NCBI RefSeq assembly: GCF_011839805.1
Contig: NZ_VWPY01000014.1
Location: 1 to 64,000, forward strand
Length of the DNA: 64,000 nucleotides
From: Kineococcus rubinsiae
Lineage (GTDB): Bacteria; Actinomycetota; Actinomycetes; Actinomycetales; Kineococcaceae
Direction of reading: 5' to 3'
Made by a program: the position numbers and the translations under genes. The notes beneath the pieces are model-generated. The model saw only the letters and a list, made by a program, of their open reading frames with translations. It was not told the origin of the DNA and did not search any database. Positions 17,436 to 26,267 of this stretch are shown in pieces (position 1 is the first letter of the stretch; the number at the start of each line of letters is the position of its first letter).

Positions 17436-18842
17436 TCAGTGCCCGGTCAGCCGCCCGAGGAGCCCACCGACCGGAGTTTCCCGCCCGCGGCGGCGCTCGG
17501 CCGCGTCCGCGGCGCGGGCGAGCACGAGGCCGGCGTTCACACCGGTCCAGCGCAGGGGTTCGGGTTCCCAGCGCGGCGACGTGTGACCGAACCACGGCAG
17601 GTCCAGCAGCGGGGTGCGCCGGCCCGCGACGGCGTCGGCGAGCGTGCGGCCCGCGAGGTTGGTCGTGGCCACCCCGTCCCCGACGTAGCCGCCCGCGCTC
17701 GCGAGCCCGGTGCGCGGGTCGTGGCGGACGCTCGCGTGCCAGTCGCGCGCGATGCCCAGCGGCCCGCCCCAGCTGTGGGTGAACCGGGCGTCGCCGATCG
17801 CGGGGAACAGTTCCCGCACCGTCTCGCGCAGGGCGTCGAAGACGCGGGGTTCCGCGTCGTGGTCGGGGCGGATCGATGACCCGAAGTGGTACGGCGCCCC
17901 GCGCCCGCCGAAGGCGAGCCGGTCGTCGGCGGTGCGCTGGCCGTAGACGATGACGTTGCGGAAGTCCGAGAACGTCTCCCCGCCCGCGAGGCCCGCGCGC
18001 TCCCAGAACGACGCGGGCAGCGGTTCCGTGGCCACCATGAGGGAGTAGACGGGCACGACGTCGCGGCGCGAGGACGGCAGCGTGCTGGTCCAGGCCTCGG
18101 TCGCGCGCACGGCGGAGCGGCAGCGCACGGTCCCCCGCTCGGTGCGCACCTCGCCGGGGGCGATGGCCGTGACGCGGGTGCCCTCGACGATGCGGCCCCC
18201 CGCGCGCTCGACGGCGCGGGCCAGGCCGCGCGCCAGCCGCAGCGGGTGCACGCGGGCGCAGTGCGGCGTGAAGGTCGCACCGAGCGCGCCGCTGATCCGC
18301 ACCTTCTCGCACGCCTGCCGGGCGTCGAGGAACCGCACGCCCTCCGCGCCGCCGGCCGCCTCGTCGGCGTCCGCCTCCGCGTGGGCGCGCTGCAGCTGCG
18401 CGAGGGTGCGCGCGATGACGACCGTGCCGCCCTTGCGCCAGTGGCAGTCGATCCCCTCCGCCTCGACGACCCGCCCGACCTCGTCGACGGTCTCGCGCAT
18501 GGCCCGGCGCATCGCCTGCGCCGCCGCGGCGCCGCTCTCGCGCGCCATGAGCTCGGCGCTCTGCGGGAACAGCGCCGAGACCCAGCCGCCGTTGCGGCCG
18601 CTGGCCCCGAAACCCGCCGTCTCGGCCTCCACCACCAGCACGTCGAGGCCGGGGTCGGCCTGCAGCAGGTAGTACGCGGTCCAGAGCCCCGTGTACCCGG
18701 CGCCGACGATGCAGACGTCGACCTGCTCGTCACCGTCCAGCGGGGTCCGCGGCGGCGCGGCCGCCTCCGCGGCGTCGAGGGTGTCGGCCCACACCGAGCG
18801 GGGGCCGCGCGCCGCGGTGGTCCGCTCGGCGGTCGCCGTCAC
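17436..18842 (-). CDS. PuuB-like FAD-dependent amine oxidoreductase (first copy)
   Basis: 468-aa flavoprotein of the DAO (D-amino-acid oxidase/gamma-glutamylputrescine oxidoreductase) family. The Rossmann FAD motif VCIVGAGYTGLWTAYYLLQ is at about residues 43-61, followed by the PuuB-type GFGASGRNGGWVSALFP. The C-terminal part has the family strand FTHSWGGPLGIARDW and GYVGDGVATTNLAGRTLAD. GTG start at 18842, overlapping the aminotransferase stop (GTGA). It probably oxidises an amine or gamma-glutamyl amine to an aldehyde. No gamma-glutamylputrescine synthetase (PuuA) is visible nearby, so the exact amine is unclear. Confidence 0.87.
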   Translation of the reverse strand: MTATAERTTAARGPRSVWADTLDAAEAAAPPRTPLDGDEQVDVCIVGAGYTGLWTAYYLLQADPGLDVLVVEAETAGFGASGRNGGWVSALFPQSAELMARESGAAAAQAMRRAMRETVDEVGRVVEAEGIDCHWRKGGTVVIARTLAQLQRAHAEADADEAAGGAEGVRFLDARQACEKVRISGALGATFTPHCARVHPLRLARGLARAVERAGGRIVEGTRVTAIAPGEVRTERGTVRCRSAVRATEAWTSTLPSSRRDVVPVYSLMVATEPLPASFWERAGLAGGETFSDFRNVIVYGQRTADDRLAFGGRGAPYHFGSSIRPDHDAEPRVFDALRETVRELFPAIGDARFTHSWGGPLGIARDWHASVRHDPRTGLASAGGYVGDGVATTNLAGRTLADAVAGRRTPLLDLPWFGHTSPRWEPEPLRWTGVNAGLVLARAADAAERRRGRETPVGGLLGRLTGH

Positions 18843-20233
18843 AGCAGCGACCACGCGGTGCTCAGGACGCCGCGCAGCTTCTGCTCGATCTCGTCGAACT
18901 CCTTCGGACCGATGATCAGCGGCGGCGCGAGCTGGATGACGGGGTCGCCGCGGTCGTCGGCGCGGCAGTACAGGCCCGCCTCGAACAGCGCCGGCGACAG
19001 GTACCCGCGCAGCAGCCGCTCCGCCTCCTCGCCGCTGAACGTCTCCCGCGTCTGGCGGTCCTTGACGAGCTCGATGCCGTAGAAGAACCCGGCTCCGCGC
19101 ACGTCGCCGACGATCGGCAGGTCCAGCAGCCGCTCGAGGGCCCCGCGGAACAGGGGCGCGTTCTCGTGGACGTGCTGGACGAGACCCTCGCGCTCGAAGA
19201 TGTCGAGGTTGGCCATCGCCACGGCGCACGACACCGGGTGCCCGCCGAAGGTGTACCCGTGGGCGAAGGACGTGTCCCCGTGGGCGAACGGCTCGAACAG
19301 CCGCTCCGAGGCGATCATCGCCCCGAGCGGGGCGTACCCGGACGTCAGCCCCTTGGCGCACGTGATGATGTCGGGGACGTAATCGAAGTCCTCGCAGGCG
19401 AACAGCTCCCCGATCCGGCCGAAGGCGCAGATCGTCTCGTCGCTGACGAGGAGGACGTCGTGCTCGTCGCAGATCTCGCGCAGGCGCTCGAAGTAGCCGG
19501 GGGGCGGCGGGAAGCAGCCGCCCGCGTTCTGCACGGGCTCCACGAAGACGGCGGCGACGGTGTCGGCGCCCTCGAACTCGATGGCCTCACCGATCCGGTC
19601 GGCCGCCCAGCGGCCGAACGCCTTCGGGTCCTCGCGCAGGTGCTCGGGCGCCCGGTAGATGTTCGTGTTGGGCGCGCGGAAGCCGCCCGGCACCAGCGGC
19701 TCGAACGGCGCCTTGACCTCGGGGATGCCCGTGATGGACAGCGCGCCCGCCGTGGTGCCGTGGTAGGCGATGGCCCGGCTGATGACCTTGTGCTTCATCG
19801 GCTTGCCGACGAGCTTGTAGTACTGCTTGGCGAGCTTCCACGCGGCCTCGACGGCCTCGCCCCCGCCGGAGGTGAAGAACACCCGGTTCAGGTCGCCGGG
19901 CGCCTCGTGGGCGAGCCGCTCGGCGAGGTCGATCGCCGTGGGGTGCGCGTAGGACCACAGCGGGAAGAACGCGAGCTCCTGCGCCTGCTTCGACGCCGCC
20001 TCGGCCAGCTCGGTGCGGCCGTGGCCCACCTGCACGGTGAACAGCCCGGCGAGGCCGTCGAGGTACTGCTTGCCGGCGGCGTCGTAGACGTAGGCGCCCT
20101 CGCCCCGCGTGATGATCGGGACCTCGCCGCCGCCCTCGGAGAACGTGGAGTGGCGCGTGAAGTGCATCCACAGGTGGTCGCGGGCCGCGTCCGTGCGGGC
20201 GGTGCCGCGGGGGGTCACGTTCGCTGCGCTCAT
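18839..20233 (-). CDS. Class III aminotransferase (putrescine/omega-amino acid type)
   Basis: 464-aa PLP-dependent aminotransferase of fold type I, class III. The PLP lysine lies in the motif DIITCAKGLTSGYAPLGAMI near residue 290. Other landmarks are FFTSGGGEAVEAAWKLAKQY and LLVSDETICAFGRIGE. Length and motifs match putrescine-pyruvate, beta-alanine-pyruvate and similar omega-aminotransferases. The start overlaps the Lrp-family gene by 4 nt and the next gene is a PuuB-like oxidase, so it most likely transaminates putrescine, a related diamine or an omega-amino acid. Confidence 0.9.
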   Translation of the reverse strand: MSAANVTPRGTARTDAARDHLWMHFTRHSTFSEGGGEVPIITRGEGAYVYDAAGKQYLDGLAGLFTVQVGHGRTELAEAASKQAQELAFFPLWSYAHPTAIDLAERLAHEAPGDLNRVFFTSGGGEAVEAAWKLAKQYYKLVGKPMKHKVISRAIAYHGTTAGALSITGIPEVKAPFEPLVPGGFRAPNTNIYRAPEHLREDPKAFGRWAADRIGEAIEFEGADTVAAVFVEPVQNAGGCFPPPPGYFERLREICDEHDVLLVSDETICAFGRIGELFACEDFDYVPDIITCAKGLTSGYAPLGAMIASERLFEPFAHGDTSFAHGYTFGGHPVSCAVAMANLDIFEREGLVQHVHENAPLFRGALERLLDLPIVGDVRGAGFFYGIELVKDRQTRETFSGEEAERLLRGYLSPALFEAGLYCRADDRGDPVIQLAPPLIIGPKEFDEIEQKLRGVLSTAWSLL

Positions 20234-20697
20234 CGGGTTCCCCAGTTGTAGAGCTGCTTGCGCAGCTTCAGGTAGACGAAGGTCTCGGTGCCGACCACAC
20301 CCGGGATCGCCCGGATCTTGGAGTTGATGACGTCGAGGAGGCCCTCGTCGTCCTCGCAGACCGCCTCGACGAGGATGTCGAAGCTGCCCGCCGTGATGAC
20401 CACGTAGTCGATCTCCGCGACCTCGGCCAGGCGGTCGGCGATGATCCGGGTGTCGCCCTCGGCGCGGATGCCGATCATGGCCTGGCGCGCGAAGCCGACC
20501 TGGAGGGGATCGGTGACGGCGACGATCTGCATGACCCCGCCGTCCAGCAGGCGCTGCACCCGCTGGCGCACCGCGGCCTCGGAGAGGCCGACGGCCTTGC
20601 CGATGGCGGCGTAGGACATCCGCCCGTCCTCCTGCAGGACCTCCACGATCCGCTTCGAGACGTCGTCCAGGGCGGGAGCCGGGGTGCGGATCGTCAC
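20230..20697 (-). CDS. Lrp/AsnC family transcriptional regulator
   Basis: 155-aa one-domain-plus-RAM regulator. The N-terminal winged helix reads LQEDGRMSYAAIGKAVGLSEAAVRQRVQRL, and the C-terminal RAM ligand domain holds YVVITAGSFDILVEAVCEDD. GTG start. It is the first gene of the aminotransferase/oxidoreductase operon and is divergent from a second PuuB-like gene. The shared promoter region carries two facing copies of a candidate recognition motif. It probably senses an amine or amino acid and controls the amine-catabolic genes of this window; the regulon is inferred. Confidence 0.9.
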   Translation of the reverse strand: MTIRTPAPALDDVSKRIVEVLQEDGRMSYAAIGKAVGLSEAAVRQRVQRLLDGGVMQIVAVTDPLQVGFARQAMIGIRAEGDTRIIADRLAEVAEIDYVVITAGSFDILVEAVCEDDEGLLDVINSKIRAIPGVVGTETFVYLKLRKQLYNWGTR

Positions 20698-20735
20698 GGC
20701 GGCGATGCTAGCGGGCCGCGGAGGCCCCGGACAAG

Positions 20736-20774
20736 GGAATCCGTGGTTCGGAGGCCCCCGGACGACGGATCCGC
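20736..20774. promoter_or_regulatory. Candidate Lrp-type operator, inverted pair
   Basis: Two facing arms: GGAATCCGTGGTTCGG (20736-20751) and CCGGACGACGGATCC (20758-20772). The right arm extends to GGACGACGGATCCGC (20760-20774), which recurs exactly, in reverse complement, at 28270-28284 between the amine oxidase and APC permease genes. The site sits between the divergent lrp and FAD oxidoreductase genes, 38 nt from the lrp start codon. Confidence 0.55.
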
Positions 20775-20846
20775 TCTTGTGGACCCGTCCGCAGCACGGT
20801 AGAACTCGACCGGAACGCCACCGTCCACGACCACCGGGAGTCCCGC

Positions 20847-22235
20847 GTGCCGTTCCACCCCGTGCCCTCGGCCGCGGCCGAGGCCGCCCTCGCCGGCGCG
20901 CGACCCGTCTCCCCCTGGCTCGACGACCCCCGGCGCCCCGCTCCCCTGCCCCCGCTGCGCGGTGCCGCGCGGGCCGACCTCGCCGTCGTGGGCGGCGGGT
21001 ACACGGGCCTCTGGACGGCGCTGCGGGCCAAGGAGCGCGACCCCGGCCGCGACGTCCTGCTGGTCGAGGGGGCGAGCACGGGCTGGGCCGCCTCGGGGCG
21101 CAACGGGGGCTTCGTCTCGGCGAGCCTGACCCACGGCCGCAGCAACGGCGAGCGGCACCTGCCGCGCGAGGTCGACCGCCTCGACGAGCTGGGGATGGAG
21201 AACCTCGACGGGATCGGCGCGACGGCCGCGCGCTACGGCTGGGACTGCGCGTGGGAGCGGACCGGCTCGCTGACGCTGGCGACCGAACCGCACCAGGTGG
21301 AGGAGCTGCGCGGGGAGGCGGGGTTCCTGGACGCCGCGGCGGTGCAGGCCGAGGTGCGCTCCCCGACCTACCTGGCGGGGGTCTGGAACCGGGACGACAC
21401 GGCCCTGGTCAACCCCGCGCACCTGGTGTGGGAGCTGCGGCGCACCTGCCTGGAGCTCGGCGTGCGGATCGTGGAGGGCACGCCCGTGCGGCGGCTGTCC
21501 TCGGACGCCGCAGGCGTCCGGCTGCGCACCGACGGCGGCGTGGTCACGGCCGCCGCCGTCGCGCTGGGCACCAACGTGTTCCCGTCGCTGCTGAAGCGCT
21601 ACCGCCTGCACACCGTCCCGGTCTACGACTACGTCCTCATGACGGAGCCGCTGAGCGCGGAGCAGCGGCGCTCCGTCGGCTGGGCGAACCGGCAGGGCCT
21701 GGACGACATGAACAACCAGTTCCACTACTACCGGCTCACGGCCGACGACCGGGTCCTGTTCGGCGGCTACGACGCGATCTACCACTACGGGCGGTCGCTG
21801 TCGGCCGCCCACGACCAGCGCGCGGAGTCGTTCCGCACGCTCGCGGCGCACTTCGGCCAGACGTTCCCGCAGCTGGACGGCGTGCGGTTCACGCACGCGT
21901 GGGGCGGGGCGATCGACACCTGCACGCGGTTCTTCCCGTTCTTCGGCACAGCCGCGAAGGGGCGGGTCGCGAGCGTCGCGGGGTTCACGGGGCTCGGCGT
22001 CGGGATGACGCGGTTCGCCGCGGACGTCCTCCTCGACCTGCTGGGCGGGGAGGCGACGGAGCGCACCGAGCTGGAGCTCGTGCGCTCGACCCCGCTGCCG
22101 TTCCCGCCGGAACCCCTGGCGTGGGCCGGGATCACGCTGACGACGAAGGCCCTCGTCCGCGCCGACCGGCGGCAGGGCCGCCGCGGCCCGTGGCTCGCCG
22201 CACTGGACGCCGCCGGTGTCGGCTTCGACTCCTGA
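20847..22235 (+). CDS. PuuB-like FAD-dependent oxidoreductase (second copy)
   Basis: 462-aa DAO-family flavoprotein, a distant paralogue of the one at 17436. The FAD motif ADLAVVGGGYTGLWTALRA is at about residues 42-60, followed by GWAASGRNGGFVSASLTHG. The C-terminal half has FTHAWGGAIDTCTRFFP and FTGLGVGMTRFAADVLLDL. GTG start at 20847 with GGGAG 6 nt upstream. It is divergent from the Lrp gene and shares its operator region. It probably oxidises a different amine or N-methyl amino acid from that of the first copy. Confidence 0.86.
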   Translation: MPFHPVPSAAAEAALAGARPVSPWLDDPRRPAPLPPLRGAARADLAVVGGGYTGLWTALRAKERDPGRDVLLVEGASTGWAASGRNGGFVSASLTHGRSNGERHLPREVDRLDELGMENLDGIGATAARYGWDCAWERTGSLTLATEPHQVEELRGEAGFLDAAAVQAEVRSPTYLAGVWNRDDTALVNPAHLVWELRRTCLELGVRIVEGTPVRRLSSDAAGVRLRTDGGVVTAAAVALGTNVFPSLLKRYRLHTVPVYDYVLMTEPLSAEQRRSVGWANRQGLDDMNNQFHYYRLTADDRVLFGGYDAIYHYGRSLSAAHDQRAESFRTLAAHFGQTFPQLDGVRFTHAWGGAIDTCTRFFPFFGTAAKGRVASVAGFTGLGVGMTRFAADVLLDLLGGEATERTELELVRSTPLPFPPEPLAWAGITLTTKALVRADRRQGRRGPWLAALDAAGVGFDS

Positions 22236-22265
22236 CGCCGCCCGGGAGGACGGAACCCGGCCGCC

Positions 22266-22946
22266 TCAGGAGGAGACGACGCCGCGCACGCGGTGACCCA
22301 CCGCGATCGACTCCCCCGACACCGCGCCGGCCAGGGGCGAGGCCAGGAACGCGACGAGGTCGGCGATCTGCTCCGGGGAGGACTCGCCGCCGCGCCCGGC
22401 CTCGACCTCCGCCGCGGGCGTCGGGGTCACCGTGCCGGGGCTCACCGTGTTCACGGTGACGCCGGTACCGGCGACCTGGTCGGCGAGGTTCTTCGCGGTG
22501 ATGATGAGCGCCGCGTTGCGCACCGAACCCGTGATGTTGCCGGTGAGGAAGGCGTTCTGCCCGCTGACGCCGACGACGCGGCCGTACCCGGCCTCCACCA
22601 TGCCCGGCAGCACCTCGTTCGCCAGGCGCAGGAACGTCATCGCCTTCGCGTCGACCGCGCTCAGCACCTGCTCGGGGTCGGCGTTGCGGGCGGGGTCGAG
22701 GGTGCGGGCGCTCGGGGCCGCCGTGACGACCAGCACGTCGAGGCGGCCGTGCTCGCGCCGCACCTGCTCCACGGCCGCGCGCACCGACTCCGCGTCCTGG
22801 CCGTCCACGGCGATGCCGTCCTCGGGGTGGCGCGAGGCCGCGACCACGACGGCGCCCTCAGCGCGCAGCCGCGCGACCACGGCCCGGCCGATCAGGCCGG
22901 TGCCGCCCACCACCAGTGCCACGTGCTCGTCCAGTCCGAGGTCCAC
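22266..22946 (-). CDS. Short-chain dehydrogenase/reductase-like protein lacking the YxxxK motif
   Basis: 226-aa SDR-fold protein. The N-terminal nucleotide motif is LVVGGTGLIGRAVV, the expected strand LDVLVVTAAPSA follows, and the C-terminal VNTVSPGTVTPTPAAE is typical. The catalytic region, however, reads VSGQNAFLTGNITGSVRNAAL: the Tyr-x-x-x-Lys pair that should follow the Ser is absent (Thr/Arg at those positions). It may bind a nucleotide or act as a sensor rather than a classical dehydrogenase. GTG start at 22946. It lies convergent to the second FAD oxidoreductase and downstream of the MarR gene on the same strand (41-nt gap). Confidence 0.75.
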   Translation of the reverse strand: MDLGLDEHVALVVGGTGLIGRAVVARLRAEGAVVVAASRHPEDGIAVDGQDAESVRAAVEQVRREHGRLDVLVVTAAPSARTLDPARNADPEQVLSAVDAKAMTFLRLANEVLPGMVEAGYGRVVGVSGQNAFLTGNITGSVRNAALIITAKNLADQVAGTGVTVNTVSPGTVTPTPAAEVEAGRGGESSPEQIADLVAFLASPLAGAVSGESIAVGHRVRGVVSS

Positions 22947-22987
22947 GCGGGCACGGTACCCGGGGCCCCGGTGCCCGACGGCGGGGG

Positions 22988-23443
22988 TCAGGACGGGGCG
23001 AGGCGGGTGATGACGTCGGTGAGGTGGCTGAAGAACCGCAGGACGGTGTCGCGCTCCCCGGCCGGCAGCGAAGCGCAGTAGTCGTCGATCGCGCCGATCA
23101 CCGGGCCCCAGGCGTCCTCGGAGGCCTGCCGCGCCGCGTCGGTCTCGGTGACGGTGACGCGACGGCGGTCGACCGTGTCGCGCACCCGCCGCACGTGCCC
23201 GGCCCGCTCGAGGCGGTCGATCATCAGCGTCGCCGACGCCGTGCGGATCCCCAGCCGCCGCGCCAGCTCGGAGGGGCCCATGGGCCCGTGCTGGACGAGC
23301 TCGCCGATGGCCGACATGTCGTTGACGGTCATCCCCATGCGCTGGGCCATCCGCCCCGTGAGCTCGCGGGAGCCGGCGATCACGTCGCGCACGGCCAGGG
23401 TCGCGGGGTCGAGCCCCTCGAAGGGCTGGTGCGGCTGTTCCAC
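22988..23443 (-). CDS. MarR family transcriptional regulator
   Basis: 151-aa winged-helix repressor. The DNA-binding part reads MGPSELARRLGIRTASATLMID RLERAGHVRRV with the beta-wing DTVDRRRVTVTETD, a classic MarR pattern; the helices before and after form the dimer interface. GTG start at 23443. It is divergent from the flavin monooxygenase gene, and the 56-nt gap holds two palindromes, so it very probably represses both genes and is released by a phenolic or drug-like ligand. Confidence 0.9.
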   Translation of the reverse strand: MEQPHQPFEGLDPATLAVRDVIAGSRELTGRMAQRMGMTVNDMSAIGELVQHGPMGPSELARRLGIRTASATLMIDRLERAGHVRRVRDTVDRRRVTVTETDAARQASEDAWGPVIGAIDDYCASLPAGERDTVLRFFSHLTDVITRLAPS

Positions 23444-23462
23444 GGACCCATCTCACCACGCC

Positions 23463-23498
23463 TTGCCACTAGGCCACCTAGTCGCTAGTTTGCCTAGC
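23463..23498. promoter_or_regulatory. MarR operator pair and promoter
   Basis: Palindrome 1 is ACTAGGCCACCTAGT (23468-23482; perfect 6-bp arms, 3-nt spacer). Palindrome 2 is GCTAGTTTGCCTAGC (23484-23498; 5-bp arms GCTAG/CTAGC). They lie side by side just before the monooxygenase ATG at 23500. A -35-like TTGCCA (23463-23468) and -10-like TAGTTT (23486-23491) with 17-nt spacing overlap both, so bound repressor would block the promoter. Confidence 0.65.
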
Positions 23499-23499
23499 T

Positions 23500-24723
23500 A
23501 TGAGCACCTCGGCACGACCCCGCGTCCTCCTCACCGGCGGCAGCATCGCGGGACCCACCCTGGCCTGGGGCCTGCACCGGGCGGGGTTCGCCGTCACCGT
23601 CCTGGAGCGCTCCCCCGCGCGCCGCGACGCCGGGCAGAACATCGACGTCCGCGGCCTCGGCCGGGAGGTGCTGCGCCGCACGGGGCTGCAGGACGCGGTG
23701 ATGGCGAGGCTCACCGGGGAGGTCGGCACGCGGTTCGTCGACGAGGCCGGGCGCGTGGTCGCCGAGGTCACCGCCACCGCCGGCCGCGACGGCACGACCG
23801 CCGAGGTCGAGATCCTCCGCGGCGACCTGTCCGCGCTCCTGCTGGACGCGGTCGACGGGGACGTCGAAGTCCGCTACGGCGACGCCGTGACCTCGGTGGA
23901 CCAGGACGCCACGGGCGTCGACGTGACCACGGCCTCCGGCGCCCGCGAGCGCTACGACCTGCTGCTGGTCGCCGAGGGCCGCAGCTCCCGCACGCGCCGG
24001 CACCTGTTCGCCGACCGCACCCGCGTCGTCGACAAGGGCGTGAACATCGCCTACGGCACGATCGACCGCGAGGAGCAGGACGACGACTGGTGGTACTGGA
24101 TGACCACCTCGGGCCGCCGGACCGTGTCCGTGCGCCCCGACCCGCTGGGCACCCTGCGGGCGAGCCTGAACTTCATGACCCCCGACGTGGGGTTCGACGG
24201 CCTGCCCGTCGCCGCGCAGCTGCAGGTGCTGCGCGCGCGCTTCGGCGACGTCGGCTGGCGGGTCCAGCGCGTCCTGGAGGGTTTCGCACAGCGGCCCGAG
24301 GAGTTCTACACCGAGCGGATGGCGCAGGTCGTCGTGTCGCGGTGGAGCACGGGGCGGGTGGCGCTCGTCGGGGACGCCGCGTGGGGTTCGGGGCCGACCG
24401 GCATGGGGACGACGCTGTCGCTCGTGGGCGCGCACGTCCTCGCCGGGGAGCTGGGCCGGACCCTCAGCGAGTCCGGCGTGACGCACGGCGAGGCCTTCGC
24501 CCGCTACGAGCGGCTGCTGCGGCGCTACGTCGACAGCGCGCAGGGCCTGCCGCCCGGGACCCCGGGGCTGATGCACCCCCGCAGCGACCGCGGGGTGCGG
24601 GTGCTGCACCGGGGCATGCGCATCGCGCTCGCGCCGGCGCTGCGGCGCTTCGCGGAGAAGACGGTCATCACGAGCCAGCGGCACGAGCCGGCGCTGCCGG
24701 AGTACCCGGGGCTGCGCGGCTGA
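23500..24723 (+). CDS. FAD-dependent aromatic-type monooxygenase
   Basis: 407-aa class A flavin monooxygenase (PHBH/TetX fold). It has the N-terminal FAD motif GGSIAGPTLAWGLHRAGFAV, the mid-protein motif YDLLLVAEGRSSRTRRHL and the second FAD motif VALVGDAAWGSGPTGMGTT near residue 290. ATG start 2 nt after the second MarR palindrome, so it has a very short leader. Such enzymes hydroxylate or inactivate aromatic compounds, including tetracyclines and rifamycin-like drugs. A MarR-controlled single gene suits detoxification or aromatic use. Confidence 0.88.
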   Translation: MSTSARPRVLLTGGSIAGPTLAWGLHRAGFAVTVLERSPARRDAGQNIDVRGLGREVLRRTGLQDAVMARLTGEVGTRFVDEAGRVVAEVTATAGRDGTTAEVEILRGDLSALLLDAVDGDVEVRYGDAVTSVDQDATGVDVTTASGARERYDLLLVAEGRSSRTRRHLFADRTRVVDKGVNIAYGTIDREEQDDDWWYWMTTSGRRTVSVRPDPLGTLRASLNFMTPDVGFDGLPVAAQLQVLRARFGDVGWRVQRVLEGFAQRPEEFYTERMAQVVVSRWSTGRVALVGDAAWGSGPTGMGTTLSLVGAHVLAGELGRTLSESGVTHGEAFARYERLLRRYVDSAQGLPPGTPGLMHPRSDRGVRVLHRGMRIALAPALRRFAEKTVITSQRHEPALPEYPGLRG

Positions 24724-24727
24724 GACC

Positions 24728-24769
24728 CCCCGCCGCGGCGGGGCACGGGACCGGCCGCGCCGGGTCCCG
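24728..24769. terminator. Convergent terminator hairpins
   Basis: Two adjacent dyads lie in the 78-nt gap between the converging monooxygenase and aldehyde dehydrogenase genes: CCCCGCCGCGGCGGGG (24728-24743), and a GGGACC ... GGTCCC stem with inner GGC/GCC (24747-24769). They probably stop transcription in both directions. Confidence 0.5.
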
Positions 24770-24801
24770 GGCACGGCCGGTCGGTCGGTCGGGGACGGCG
24801 C

Positions 24802-26241
24802 TCAGGAGTCGAGGTTGGCCATCACGTGCTTGATGCGCGTGTAGTCCTCGAGGCCGTACATCGAGAGGTCCTTGCCGTAGCCGGAGCTCTTGAACCCGCC
24901 GTGCGGCATCTCGGCGACGAGCGGGATGTGGGTGTTGATCCAGACGCAGCCGAAGTCGAGGCGGCTGGACATCCGCATCGCGCGTCCGAAGTCCTTCGTC
25001 CAGACGCTGGAGGCCAGGCCGTACTCGGTGCCGTTGGCCCAGCGCACGGCCTCCTCCTCGTCGCTGAAGCGCTGCACCGTGATGACGGGCCCGAAGATCT
25101 CGTTCTGGATCGCCTCGTCGTCCTGGCGCAGGCCGGACACCACCGTCGGCTGGTAGTAGTAGCCGTCGGCCAGCTCCGCGGTGCCGCGGCCGCCGCCCGC
25201 ACCGAGGACGGCGTGGTCGGGCAGCCGGTCGACGAACCCGGAGACGTGCGCCAGCTGGCGCGCGTTGTTCACCGGTCCGAGGGCGGCGTCGGGGTCGTCG
25301 GGCAGGCCCGGCTTCGTGGCCCGCGCCTGCTCGGACAGGGCCGCGACGAAGTCGTCGTGGACCCCCGGCGCGGCGAGGACGCGGGTCGCGGCCGTGCAGT
25401 CCTGGCCCGCGTTGAAGTACCCCGCGCCGGCGATCGCCGCCGCCGCGGCCTCGACGTCCGCGTCGTCGAAGACGACGACGGGCGCCTTGCCGCCCAGCTC
25501 CAGGTGGACCCGCTTGACCTGCGCCGCAGCCGACTGCGCGACCTGCACGCCGGCCCGCACGGAACCCGTGATGGCGACGAGCTGCGGGGTCGGGTGCTCC
25601 ACGAGCGCGCGGCCCGTGTCGCGGTCGCCGCAGACGACGTTCAGCACGCCGGGCGGCAGCACCTCGTTGGCGATCTGCGCGAGCAGCACCGTCGAGGCGG
25701 GCGTCGTGTCCGAGGGCTTGAGCACGATGGTGTTGCCGGCCGCCAGGGCCGGGCCGATCTTCCAGATCGCCATCATGAGCGGGTAGTTCCAGGGCGTCAC
25801 CTGCCCGACCACGCCGATGGGCTCGCGGCGCACCCAGGAGGTGTGCCCGGCCAGGTACTCCCCTGCCGCACGGCCCTCGAGGACGCGGGCCGCCCCGGCG
25901 AAGAACCGCAGCTGGTCGACCGCCGGCGGCAGCTCCTCCGAGCGGGTCAGGGCGACCGGCTTGCCCGTGTTGCGGACCTCCGCGGCGATGAAGTCCTCGG
26001 ACCGCTCCTCGATCGCGTCGGCCAGGTCGAGCAGGAACTTCTGCCGCTCGCCCGGCGTCGTGCGGCCCCACGAGGTGAAGGCCTTCGCGGCCGCCCCGTA
26101 GGCGGCGTCGACGTCGGCGGGCCCGGACAGCGGCGCGGACGCGTACACGGTGCCGTTCGAGGGGTCCACGACGTCGGTGGTGCGGCCGTCGGCCGCGGGG
26201 ACCGCCTCGCCGCCGACGATGTTCGAGAGGGCCTGGGTCAC
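24802..26241 (-). CDS. Gamma-aminobutyraldehyde-type aldehyde dehydrogenase
   Basis: 479-aa NAD(P)-dependent aldehyde dehydrogenase. The catalytic Cys is in [15 protein letters not shown] (about residue 285) and the catalytic Glu is in [31 protein letters not shown] and IFGPVITV are family hallmarks. The GQDC-type motif and overall sequence match the aminobutyraldehyde/betaine aldehyde branch (PatD/Prr). GTG start at 26241 with GGAGGAA 4 nt upstream. It follows the copper amine oxidase gene on the same strand (26-nt gap), so it should oxidise the amino-aldehyde made by that enzyme to an amino acid such as 4-aminobutyrate. Confidence 0.88.
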   Translation of the reverse strand: MTQALSNIVGGEAVPAADGRTTDVVDPSNGTVYASAPLSGPADVDAAYGAAAKAFTSWGRTTPGERQKFLLDLADAIEERSEDFIAAEVRNTGKPVALTRSEELPPAVDQLRFFAGAARVLEGRAAGEYLAGHTSWVRREPIGVVGQVTPWNYPLMMAIWKIGPALAAGNTIVLKPSDTTPASTVLLAQIANEVLPPGVLNVVCGDRDTGRALVEHPTPQLVAITGSVRAGVQVAQSAAAQVKRVHLELGGKAPVVVFDDADVEAAAAAIAGAGYFNAGQDCTAATRVLAAPGVHDDFVAALSEQARATKPGLPDDPDAALGPVNNARQLAHVSGFVDRLPDHAVLGAGGGRGTAELADGYYYQPTVVSGLRQDDEAIQNEIFGPVITVQRFSDEEEAVRWANGTEYGLASSVWTKDFGRAMRMSSRLDFGCVWINTHIPLVAEMPHGGFKSSGYGKDLSMYGLEDYTRIKHVMANLDS

Positions 26242-26267
26242 GACGTTCCTCCGGGGGCTCAGCGGGA

